Shown piece after piece: positions 19,819 through 30,700 of a stretch of 64,000 nucleotides of DNA. The notes under the pieces are model-generated. The model saw nothing but the letters and a program-made list of their open reading frames with translations, was not told the origin of the DNA and made no database searches. The position numbers were made by a program, and so were the translations under genes. Positions within the stretch are counted from its first letter, which is position 1; each line of letters opens with the position of its first letter. Origin of the DNA: Nocardia vulneris (GTDB lineage: Bacteria; Actinomycetota; Actinomycetes; Mycobacteriales; Mycobacteriaceae); NCBI RefSeq assembly GCF_001613425.1, contig NZ_BDCI01000001.1, positions 310,001-374,000 of the forward strand, read 5' to 3'.

Positions 19819-20727
19819 ATGACCGATGTGCTGGATGTTCGGGCGGTGCGCAAAGCGCGTCGCGCGGAGCTGGGAACGTTCCTGAAATCGCGCCGGGCCA
19901 AGATCTCGCCGGACGAGGTCGGGCTGCCCCCGGGGCCGCGGCGCCGCACACCCGGCCTGCGCCGCGAGGAAGTGGCGCAACTGTCCGGCATCGGGGTCAC
20001 CTGGTACACCTGGCTCGAACAGGGCAGGCAGATCAACGTCAGTGTGCAGGTGCTGGACGCGGTCGCGCGCACGCTGGCCCTCGACGACGCCGAGCGGGCC
20101 CACCTGTACCGGCTGGCCGAGGTGCCGACGGTGCCGAGCGCACACGCGAACAGCGCACTGCCCGAAGAGATGCAGACCATCCTCGACCATCTGGTGCCGC
20201 TGCCCGCAGCGCTGCTCAGCGCGCGATACGACCTGCTGGCCTACAACGCCGCCTACGAATCACTGTGTCCCGGATTCCTGGTGGGGGAGCGCAACGTGGC
20301 CCGCCGGGTGTTCATGACGCCGCAATGCTGCAATACCTACCGGCACAGCTGGGACGACCTGCGCCGCATGGTCGCCTACCTGCGCGGGGCGTACGCGAAG
20401 AACCTCGACGATCCGAGCTGGCAGCAGTTCATCGAAGAAATGTGCACCGAGAGCGCCGATTTCGCGACCCTGTGGGCGCGCAACGACGTCGCGGTGCCGA
20501 ACAAGCGGATCAAACAGATCCGGCATCTCGCGGTGGGCGACCTGGAAATGTTCATCACCAGCATGTCGTTGCCCGCCGTGCAGGGCGCGTGGGTGCAGAT
20601 CTACACACCGACCGACGAAACCCAGTGGGCGCAACTGCACGCGCTGCTCGCGATGAGCAAAGAGGAACAGCAGCGGCCGTGGATCGAGCACCGCGAGCGT
20701 TACCATGCCCCCGCCGCGGCCGGCTGA
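19819..20727 (+). CDS. XRE-type regulator with MmyB ligand-binding domain
   Basis: 302 residues. The N-terminal part is an XRE helix-turn-helix: LGTFLKSRRAKISPDEVGLP, then RRTPGLRREEVAQLSGIGVTWYTWLEQGR, the hallmark of the MmyB family, ending about residue 85. The remainder is the MmyB PAS-like ligand domain (PLPAALLSARYDLLAYNAAYESL; DDLRRMVAYLRG; WARNDVAVPNKRIKQIRHLAVGDLEM), which binds fatty-acid-like ligands in a characterised homologue. Such proteins usually repress a nearby exporter or dehydrogenase. Its own promoter and the exporter/reductase interval share a 21-bp element, so it probably senses a hydrophobic acid or drug and controls both. Divergent from the mannosyltransferase gene. 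Confidence 0.93.
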   Translation: MTDVLDVRAVRKARRAELGTFLKSRRAKISPDEVGLPPGPRRRTPGLRREEVAQLSGIGVTWYTWLEQGRQINVSVQVLDAVARTLALDDAERAHLYRLAEVPTVPSAHANSALPEEMQTILDHLVPLPAALLSARYDLLAYNAAYESLCPGFLVGERNVARRVFMTPQCCNTYRHSWDDLRRMVAYLRGAYAKNLDDPSWQQFIEEMCTESADFATLWARNDVAVPNKRIKQIRHLAVGDLEMFITSMSLPAVQGAWVQIYTPTDETQWAQLHALLAMSKEEQQRPWIEHRERYHAPAAAG

Positions 20728-20737
20728 GTTCCGGCCG
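20717..20737. terminator. Convergent hairpin at the end of the giant-gene operon
   Basis: CGGCCGG (20717-20723) and CCGGCCG (20731-20737) pair perfectly around a 7-base loop that contains the regulator's stop region. The hairpin lies just before the stop of the 54-residue gene on the other strand, so it could end transcripts arriving from both sides. Confidence 0.5.
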
Positions 20738-20740
20738 ATA

Positions 20741-20905
20741 CTACGGTGATCCGCCCGTATCGCCGTCCCGCGGCTCGTCCGAGATGCGGAGCTGAGCGCG
20801 GTCGGGCTCGGAATCGGTGCTGACCGGCCGTGTTTCGGCGGTGAACCGGACATTCTCGCCGTCCGGATACACGCCGGTGCTGCGGATGTCGTACCAACCC
20901 GTCAA
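20741..20905 (-). CDS. Small hypothetical protein in the giant-gene operon
   Basis: A 54-residue reading frame with strong GC-rich third positions. It starts at a TTG whose last two bases are the first two of the previous gene's TGA (TTGA overlap), implying coupled translation. Sequence: TGWYDIRSTGVYPDGENVRFTAE followed by a Pro/Asp/Glu-rich hydrophilic tail ending DGDTGGSP. I recognise no family. Its position as last gene after the giant effector gene makes an immunity, chaperone or accessory role possible, but nothing in the sequence proves it. It could also be a frameshifted tail of the 263-residue gene, because one base would join them; the clean overlap argues mildly for a separate gene. 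Confidence 0.5.
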   Translation of the reverse strand: MTGWYDIRSTGVYPDGENVRFTAETRPVSTDSEPDRAQLRISDEPRDGDTGGSP

Positions 20906-21693
20906 AGCGAGTCGTCGACGGCTCCCGCGGCCAGGCGTTGCAGTTCGGCGAGGGCGTGTGCCTGCCGCTCGGTGTCGCCGGCCTCGACGACCCCGGAGAG
21001 CCGATCGGCGGGGAAATCGCGGCAGCGGGCCAGTGCGGTCGTGGCGGGTTGCCCGGCGAGATAGGCGTCGCTGAAACGCGATTGCCACAGTCCGGCAGCG
21101 ATCTGTCCGGTCCGCCCCGCGTCGGCTCGTGGCAGGTAGCCGCCGGCCTCTCCGGTGGCGGCGGCCCACAGATAGCCGACCACGGCGGCGTCGATCCGGA
21201 CCGGGAGATAGCGGATGCGGGCATCGGTGTCGTCGACATACGTTCGCAACGGAACGCTGTGCAACGGTCCCCAGCCGTCCCGCCGGTCCGCCGGGGTGCC
21301 GTCGGGATAGGCGCCGTCCTGGACGAGCGGTCCGTCACCAAGGGGTGGCCCGTCGGGGTTGAGCCGGTCCCACAGTTCGGCCAGATCCGATGCGCCGTCG
21401 TGTTTGACGCCGGGGGGAATCGCACCGGCGACCGCGTCTTCGGGTGCACCGACCCACTCCTGGACCGCCTCCTGCGGTGTGCGGTCGCGCCGGGCCGCGT
21501 CGTCGAGCCGCCGCTCCCAGACGAGCAGACAGTCCAGATCGTCAGCGGCCGTGGCGAGATGGCGTTCGAAGCCTGCGGCGTAATGGTCGACCGAGGCCCA
21601 CAGATAGCCGATCAGCCTGCCCTGCCGATGCACGGGCACGTAGGTGACGGCGCGGCGGGTCCAGCGACTGTAGGCGGACGGGGTTCCGGTCAT
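20902..21693 (-). CDS. Hypothetical protein with internal duplication, downstream of the giant gene
   Basis: 263 residues from ATG 21693, preceded by GGAGCAAGC. The frame extends upstream, but base composition at third positions drops there, so I keep this start; ATG 21762 is an alternative. Two similar halves are visible: AVTYVPVHRQGRLIGYLWAS near the N terminus and RIRYLPVRIDAAVVGYLWAA in the middle, each followed by a Gly/Ala-rich helix. No signal peptide or membrane span and no family I recognise. The gene begins 85 bases after the giant gene's stop in the same direction, the usual place for an immunity protein or dedicated chaperone of a polymorphic toxin. That role is inference from position only. 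Confidence 0.75.
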   Translation of the reverse strand: MTGTPSAYSRWTRRAVTYVPVHRQGRLIGYLWASVDHYAAGFERHLATAADDLDCLLVWERRLDDAARRDRTPQEAVQEWVGAPEDAVAGAIPPGVKHDGASDLAELWDRLNPDGPPLGDGPLVQDGAYPDGTPADRRDGWGPLHSVPLRTYVDDTDARIRYLPVRIDAAVVGYLWAAATGEAGGYLPRADAGRTGQIAAGLWQSRFSDAYLAGQPATTALARCRDFPADRLSGVVEAGDTERQAHALAELQRLAAGAVDDSL

Positions 21694-21778
21694 GCTTGCT
21701 CCGATGTAGCGATAGCGGATTCCTTTGTCGGCGCAGGGCCTCCGGGATACGAGGCAGGACATAGTCGGGTCGGGCTGG

Positions 21779-24700
21779 CTACGCGCTGCCACCACGATGC
21801 GCGCTACTGCCGTCGAAACGTCCGGTAGTCGACGGCTGTCCACGCGACGCTCGGTACGCCTCGACGGCAGCAGGCCACCGGGCAGCGATTTCCAAGAACC
21901 TGTCGGCCGGCCACCCGGCGGCGACGAACTCCGTGGCTCCGGAAGGCACGTCGATCTTGTTCAGTATGTCGAAAATGGCGTTGTGCACCGCCGACCTGGA
22001 CAGGCTCCCGAGGCCCTTGTTCGCTAGATGGGCGCTGATATTCTCATATCCGACATTAAAGTGATTATTGCGATTCTCGTAAAGGTACTCGAAAATATCC
22101 TTCGCGAGATTCGGGCGGGCCCGCCCCATCCGATTCGACCACTGTGCGGGACCACCAGACGTCATGAACTCGGCGATAGCGACCCGGTCGAGCCGCCCCT
22201 GACCCCGCAGCCGATACGCCAACGCGGCGAGTGTAGCCCTCGGGTCCGGATTATCGCGTACAGGATCCTTGACCCAGTGGGACCTGGGGATCCCAGCTCT
22301 CGCCAGTAGCTCGAAGACAGCTATGGCGACCATATCCGAGGATATGCTCCCGAGGACTTCGCCGTCCACTTCTGCGCCAGTCAGGGCGATGGCAACTTCT
22401 TTATAATATTCTTTATTCGGCGTCGCAATGTTCGGGTGGTCCCGAAAATGTGCGAACACTGCCCGCTCCAGGCGCCTCGCACGCAGAGGTAGGATATCCA
22501 GCCTGCCTTGGTCGATGTAACCCGGATAATTCCTGGCGAAAATTTCTATCTGCATTCCTTTGCTTGTACCCCTTACGAGCCGAAACTCGACTCGCGCTGA
22601 TGCGTACGCGGCCTGCACGCAGGCGTCCACCTGTGTCTTTCTCAGATCGGGAAATCCGTTTTCCTTGAGGTGATCCAGTATGTCCTGATTCGTGTAACCC
22701 CGGACGATGCAGTGGGCTACCCAGCTTTCCAGATCGGCGCGAGTGCCGGCAGGCGGCACCTCGGTGTGGTCCCCACCGGGTGGCGCCCCGCTGTGGGCAA
22801 AGGACCCAGCCGTGTCGTACTCCTCGGCGGACGCCCCTGTTGCGGCTGCGGGCAGCGGGGTCGGGTGATGGATCTCGATTCGCGTGGGCGGAACCTCCGA
22901 CAGGTACCCGATCAAATATTCCGCAGCGTTTTGAATGTCGCCCTCGAACGTTTGCACCCATTGCCCCGAATTACCGCCGTCTCCATAATTCGCGGTGACC
23001 AAGCCGTTCCCAGTAACAGTGAGCAGCAGAGTTCCGGCATCGTCGGTGATATGAACGAGAGTGCCGGGCGAATATATACCGAATTCAGCGTCGAATCGGA
23101 AATTATTCGGAAACTCCGCAGGGCTGCCGTGGAATACTTCGACGTGCGGCCCGCTTTGCCCGTCCGCCTCCGGATAACTGCCCGATTCGAAGCCCGCCGA
23201 GTAAACCATACCGTCCTCGGTAGGTGGCGCACCGATCAGCGCCTCGTTGAGGACGCGCACACCGTCGTCCGAGAAACGCGCCAGAGTTCGCACAAGCCCG
23301 TCATCGTTGTACACGATCGCAAGCAGCGAACGACTACGCGCGATGGGATGGTCCGCCAAAGCGTGGTCGCCGGTCTTCGGATCATGCACCCACAGCTCTT
23401 CGTCCTGCTTGTAGAGCACCACGGCATGCGCACCGATGCGGCGAGCAGCCGGATCGCCATAGACATCGACGACAAGACTCAAAGCGCGAGGTCCGAGAAC
23501 ACGAAGTTCGGCGACCACGCGCGCCAGCGAGCCGACCGGTTGCAACGGTGCGGCAGCGGCGTCTACAAAATCCTCACCACGCATACCGGACAACCCGACA
23601 CTCACCTCTGACGGCCGAATCTGTGTGTCGGGATTCTTGTTCGCGGCGTACCGGAGAGCCGATGGCCCACAGTTTCCGCGAACATCCGACGTGCCGGACT
23701 CCGAGACATACGCTGCAGACCCGTCCGCAACAGAGGCACCACGCTCCCGCTCCATCGGCGGTGCCGCGGATTCGTCCGGCGCAGCGGCGAATACGTGGTC
23801 GATGTTGTCGGCTTCGTCCGGCAGCCCGGTATGAAGGTCCGCGACCAAGTCCTTGCCCGGATACGCGGCGCGCACCGCCGCCACCGTGCGCGGGTCCAAC
23901 CGTGCGACCATAGCCAGCGCGGCCTGTGGGGACGGAGCGTCCCACACCGCCGCGGCGTAGGCACCGACTTCCGACGGGTCCTCGATACGCAGCAACGCCG
24001 GTGTGTCAGTGAGCAACTCGACGTCCGGCTCCCCGCCCGACGGCCGCTCGACCGGCCGCGCCTGCGCCGCGGTCAAGCGCGCGACCTGCTGCTCGCGCGG
24101 CAGGTCGTCCCAGCGGCGCAGTTGGTGGGAGCCGAAGTTGGCGCCGGCCTCGTCGGTGTCGAATATGCGTACGCCGTTTTCGTCGATACGGCCTTGGTTC
24201 TCCGTATCCGGCCCCACCTCGGCCTGCACCCGGAAGCCGGCACCGTCCGGGTAAATGCCGGTGATGTGCAGCGGCGAGTCGTGCGGCAGCAGCATCTTCG
24301 GATGGGTGGCGTCGCCGAACAGCATGATCTGCGGCTGCCCGGCGACGGCGGAGAACAATGTCTGTGCATCATCGGAATCGGAGAAAAGCAGGCCGCGGGC
24401 CCCGGGGCGCACGGTCAGCTCGAGCCGGTGCCGAGTCTGTTGTGGGGGCGCCGAATCCGCGAGAGCGCCGACGGTGAGGGCCGGCCGCCGGACCGTGGTA
24501 CCGATCGCTGCGGAATGAAGAAGTGGATCCGACGGCAGGAGATCGAGAGTATCCAGATCGTGCACTATGTACAACTGCTTCGTGATCGATAGTGGTTTGT
24601 CTATCAACGCACTCACCATCTGGGCACGTCGCCGGAACGCGTCGAGATCGAATGGCCGCCCGAACCGGTCGTGGAAGTGCGCGTCCAGTTCGGCGCGAAG

Positions 24701-27700
24701 GCCCTCGGCGTTCAGATCTTCCAGCTGTTCCGCCGCCACGCCTCGCTCGGCCAGAACCCGTTGCACCACATCATATTCCGCAACGTGCGTACGCACCGCA
24801 TCCTGCTGCTCGACCGGTAGTTCCTCCCATTCACGCAACTGGCTGCCGATAGGCTGGTGAGGCACCATCGCGAAATCCATCGGTCCGCGGGGGCTGCCCG
24901 CAGCGGGGGCCGAGGTGGTGTGGAGATCTGGAGCACCGATCCCTGGTTGGGGTGCTGCGGCACCGAATGGCGCGCCGATTAGAGCGTCACCGAGAACGAG
25001 GGCACCGTCGTCGGGATGACCCGCGATGGGCTGCGGGCCGCTGCCCGGGCCGTACACGATCACGAGCCATGCCCGAGCCTCGGCGAAGACATGCTGTTCC
25101 AAAGGTTGATCGATCCGAGTTTCTGGATCGTAAACCCACAGAGCCCCGCCGCGATTGTGCATCACGATGACATGGGCACCGAATCCCCGCGCATCGACAC
25201 CGAAATGCGCACCCACCACAAGACTCAACGAACCAGGACCGAGCATACGAAGCCGGCCGACGGCCGGAACGAGAGTACTGAACGGTTGCAGTCGCGCACC
25301 GGCACCGAACTCGAACTGGGGGCCAGTCATACCGGACAACCCGACCGACACCCCCGGTGACCGAATCCCAGCAGCGGGATTCAACCCGGCGGCATACTCG
25401 AGGGCCCGCACTCCGCAACCCCCTGGCGACGGCCGGATCGGACCACCGACACCGGAACCCGAACCAGAGACCACCGGACCGACCGGCCGCGAGCCCGCAA
25501 TACCACCGGGATGAACGCTACTGCCGTCGATATTCCGTCCGCCAACCACGCGCGCCGGACGCGGCCCAGGCGGTGCCCGCCATTGCCGAGCCCCACCGGC
25601 CCTGCGGAACGCGGCGACCGTCTCGGCATCGATCCGCCCCCCGAGACTGTGCGCGAGCGCCACGACAGTCTCCCTCAGGTTATGCCGCCCACGACTGTCG
25701 CGCTTCCACTCACTCCGGAAAATCCCAGCCCTGGTCAGTATCGACCTGCCCGCGGTCTTCGCCGTGTCTTTGGATACCCGGGCGAGCGTTTTACCGTCTA
25801 TGCGTTGACCCTCGACAGCTGTGCCGACCTCATCAAAGAAATCCACGCTGGATGCATCGTCGTCCGAATGGTCGTAAATGTATTTGAATACGGCCTTTTC
25901 CAGTGGACTCAACCGCAGCGGAAGCGCGTCGAGCGTTTCTTGATCGATCTGCCCCCCGAAACTCGCCATGAGCGCTTCGAGTACCGTTCCCGGATCACGG
26001 GCAACACTTGCCGTGCGCTCGATTCCCGCCGAAGCGTAGGAAGAATTAACGAGGAAGCTGACTTCCGCGATGTTCAGATCGGGAAATCCGTTGCGATTGA
26101 GATGTTCCAGAATATCCCAATCTGTATAGCCTTTGGCGATACCATGAATGATCCAGTATTCCTTGTCGGCAGCGACGTGACGCCTTCCGACGTCACTGTT
26201 CGGTGGCTGCTGCGGATCCCGGCCGCGATCACCGGGATTCGATTCGCGGTACGGCTGCGAAGATCCATCGCCTGGCACGGGTGCTGATATGAAGTGCCCG
26301 GGTGCCGAGGTGTATTCCGATGGCACACCGCCAGGACCGAACCGTGTGGGTCTCCCCGCCGGGGGTGACGCAGCGTGCCCGTCCGTCGGGGCCGGGGCGG
26401 CATCCTTTGTGCTGGTGGGTTTTTCGGCCCCGAAGAGGCCGTAGGCGGCGGGGCCGCCTATTGCGAGAGTGTCGAATTTCGGTATGTGTATGAGATCGAC
26501 TGCGATGATGCCGTAGTCGGGAATCGTGCCATCGGGCGGATCCTTGCGGTTCCAGTCATACTGCCAACTGGTGCTGCCCGCGGGTTTGCGCATCTTGATG
26601 CCGGCCTTGGAAGTCCAGCGCTGCTCGCCGTCCGCGTCGCGCCAGTATCTGCCGGAGTCTTTGGAGAACCGCTCCTGGCCGCCGTCCTGATCCTCGCGGA
26701 CGCGGGTGCCGTCGGAGCGGGTGGTGTAGCGGGATCCGGTCGGGGGCAAACGGTACTCGACACCCGACACAGGGGTGGGGTAGTCACCGTTGTATCCCCA
26801 GGGATTGCTGAGCAAGAGCCCGGTCGGTATGCCGTGCTCGTCGCGCAGGACGTCCAGGACCCCGTATGCGTGACCGCCCTCCAGACCCGGTACAGCCGTC
26901 GCGTTTTCGCGGCCCTGCCCGAAATGGGAGGTGCCGATGGTGACCACACCGCGCCGCAGCGCCCAGGCGATGCGGGCGGCGATGGTTTCAGCGACGAATC
27001 TGTAGCGGGCGGGAAGCAGCCTGCGTTCGGCCGGTCCGCCATATATCGCGGTGAAATAGCTTGCCAGAGCCGTTTTCTCGGTTTCCCACCGACCGGGGAA
27101 CCGACTATCGAGATAACGGCGGAAACCCGCGGGCGACCGCAGATCCTCGGTGCGTTCGAACTGGTCCCACGCCGCCGCGCGTGCGGCGTCACTGCGGGCA
27201 CGGACGTCCGGATCGTCGGCTGGGTTGTCGGGATGAGCCGCCATGATCGTATTCCGCGCCTCATCGTGCACTGTCCGCCAAGCGGATTCGAGGTCATCGA
27301 GGACCTCGGCGGCGAGGGCGGTGAAGTCAGGGTCGCCACCGATGATGCTCCCGAGCGTCTCCGAGTCGAGATGGACCGGGTAGAAGGCATCCGTCACAAC
27401 GCGCGAGGGTTGCGCCAACGCGCCGTCGCCGGAACGGTAGTACCGCTTGTCCAGGTAGGTGTGAACGTCCATCGCGCTCATGACCGAGGTGCGACTCGCG
27501 TAGTAACCGAGAATCCCGCCGAAGCATTGTGCGAACGCTTTTCCGATGATGGCGGGCCACAACGGTTGTCCGGGCACATGATAGACGTAGTGCCCGATGT
27601 CGGTGCCGGGCGTGACGTCGATGTCCTTGCTGACCAGTTCCCAATGGATGCGGCCGTTTATGCGGAGCCGCACATAGACAGTGCCGTCATCGTTGTCGTG

Positions 27701-30700
27701 CAGCATCTCTTCGATCAACTGCGGGTCACGCTGGGCGATCCGCTGTAAGGGCGCGATCAATGAGCAATAGCCGGCCTCTCCTTGCTGCGCGTCTTGGGGT
27801 TGCGGTCCATATGGTCCGAACAACTTCTCCGCGCTGCGGTCGGCGAGTTCCGGCGTCTCGGGCAGTACGTTGTGCGGCACTTCGGCCAGCCACCACATGA
27901 GCTTTTCCGGATTTCCGATAACCCGCGAACCATCCGACGTCGGAAAAACGATGAGGTCGTTTCCGCCGGCCACTGTGATGACCCCCTCGTCGCCGTGGCC
28001 GTCATTACCGAGTATGCGGATTTCGCCGGTGGTATCCCAGGCCACCGTGCCGCGGGTCGTAGCAGTGCCGGGCTGGTATTCGAAACCATGAGCCAGCGCC
28101 TCGGGAACCGTGACGTGCTTGCCGTCCGGCATGGTCAAGTCGTAGTAAGGAGCAGCCCCATCCGCGGCGACGACCAGATCCGCTTCCGCACGACCGGAAG
28201 CCGACAGCGTGACGACCTCGCCGTCACCGTTCACCAGGACGAGAGCGGCTTTGCCATCGGAATCGACAATGCGCTTGGTAGCGATCGGAAGCGGGATCGT
28301 CGGAAATTCATGCGTTTTGAGGTATTCCCGGTGTTCCGCAAGGGTCGGCGGTCGCAGATCGCCGGTGTCGAGTCGCGTGCGCGGCGTCAGGCCGTAGCGT
28401 TCGTACGGGTCCGACTGCAGCGAGGCCAGCAAATCGGCGCCGAAGTAGGTGTCGTCCCCCTCGGGCTCGAACGACCACGTGGTGCGGATGGTGCCACCGA
28501 CCGGCCTGGTTCCAGCGTGTGGTCTGGGCTCATCCGCGGGGCTGGTCTGTGGATGCTGAGCGGGCCCGTCGAGTTCGTATCGGAACGATTCGAGCAGTGC
28601 GCCGAAGTAGGTCTCGTCACCTTGGGGCTCGAATCCCGTTGTGGGCCGCGCGGACTTGCCGAACAGGTGACGCAGTGCAGCGGACCGTGCAGCGCCGAAC
28701 TCTCCGGCGGCGGACGCGTGCGTGGCGGTGCTCGGAGCACGCGTCGGCAGGGTGGCGGACCCGTCGGTGGCGACAGCTGTTGTGCCGCGGCGTGTTCGGG
28801 GACCGGTGGTGCCGCCTTCGTCTTGGCCGAGGGTGAGAACTGTCGCGTGATCCGTTCTGGTACCGGCGTTTTGCTGGTGGACTCGCACAACGCGGGGTAC
28901 GGCCGGAAGCAGTGACCTGAAGGAGGCATCGTCGGTTTGCTGCCGGTCGATGGTCGCCGCGGTGTCCACCGGACCGAACGCGATGGCCACCTTGGCGGCG
29001 CGGCCTTGCAGGTCCTGGTGGAACGACAGCAACCGCACCTCGGCCACCGCGCCCCCGGATCGTTGTGCCGCTATGGCGGCTTCGAGTTCCGCGCCGTGCA
29101 AGGCGACCAGTGTGGTCTCGAGGTTGTGCGATCGACGTTGCTGGGAGGGCATCTGAACGTCGGCTTCAGCAGCCTGCTTCAGGCGGGCACTCTCGAGCAG
29201 AATGTACCTGCGGTTCAGGGTGTTTCGTACCTCGGCGGGAATTCCGTCACCATTGCGCAGACCGGGGAAATCGGCGAGCAGGCGCTCCTGATAGTCCGGT
29301 GCCAGGTCCGCGAACTGTAGCGCCGCCCACCACGCGCGTCCGTGCTGTACCCACCAGGCCGCGCGTGCGCCGGCGGCCCCTTCGGCGTTTCGCAGGGCAT
29401 CGATCGACCCGGGCGGCACGAGACGATCGTTCGCGCCCACGGGTAGGGGATGGGCGAACGAGTTGATCTGCTCGGTCTTGGAGATTCGGCGCACGTGGAA
29501 CAGTTGCTGCCAGCGGCGCAGCTGTCGCTGTTCGGTGGCGAGCTGCTCGCGGGCGACCTGCGCCACCGCGCGCGCCGCCGGGCTCTGCGCCGGCGCGTTT
29601 TCGATGCGGTGCAACGCTTTGTCGGTGGCGTCGGCGAGTATCCGGCGGTACGTGAGTTGGGTGCGTTGGCGCATAGGCTCGCCGACCCGATCACGGGAAC
29701 CGGCATCGGCGTCCGTCCTGCGGAAGCCGGAGTCCAACGCGAGACCGCGGCGGCGCAGCCAATCCAGCGCGAAATCATTGTGCTCAGGGTGCGGCGGGCC
29801 TTGGCGTTCGCTGTCGGACCACTCCTCGAGCATGCCGTCGACCGCCCCGATTTCGCCTGCGGCGGTCACCGCACCCTCGCCCAAGAACGAAGCGTGCTGG
29901 ATTCGGCCGCTCGGTTCGGTGGCGGCGGCGTAGAGGTTGCCGAACTCGTCCATCACGAACAGCATGATGCGGCTGGAGCCCGGCCAATCGAGGAGCTTGG
30001 TCGTGTCGAACCGCGACCCGTCGGAGGCCCGGTGCAGTCGGCCGTCCGGGCCGAGGAACAGCCGATGCGACTCCAATTCGTCGGCATCCATGTAATGGAC
30101 GGGTCGCGCGGACCCCTCCTCGGAGAATTTGCTGGGCACGGCGGCGGAGAGCAGTGGAATGTGCGGCTTGGTCAATTCGAGCCGCAGGGGTTCGGGGATC
30201 TGGTTCCTGGGCACCCGTCCGTCGGGCGTGGCGAGTGCGTCCCACACTCGCTGCTGCGGCCATTCCACCAACGGTGTGCCGGTCGCGGTGGCACCGATCT
30301 CGAAATGCCCCGCCGCGGTGCGACGCAGGAACACCGTCAACCGGTCGGCGGAATGGATGATTTCGCGCACCTGACCGTCCGGGTGCACGCTGACGACGTT
30401 CACCTCGTAGGCGGCCGCCACCAGCCGGAGCAGGCGATCTCCGGCATCGAAATCCGGTGTCTGCCACACCGCGGTGGGATCGACCAGGTCCCAGTACGCG
30501 GTCGAACGCCAGCGGTCGAATTCGTGCCGGTCCCGCAGCTCGTCCCCCCACTCCGTGTCGTCGATGTCGCCGGCCACCCGGCTGTCGTCGACCTCCTCGC
30601 GGCGTTCGTGCTCGATCGTCGCTTCTTCGCGGAGGTGATCGAGGATGCGCCTGCGGACTCGAGCGACCTCGGATATCCCGAATAGTTGCGCGATCGCGGC

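Noticed and set aside
21694..21843. Longer start for the 263-residue gene (ATG 21762 or the open frame to 21843)
   Set aside because: Third-position GC content falls in this stretch, it would overlap the giant gene's end, and ATG 21693 has a GGAG site at proper spacing. Kept as an alternative only.
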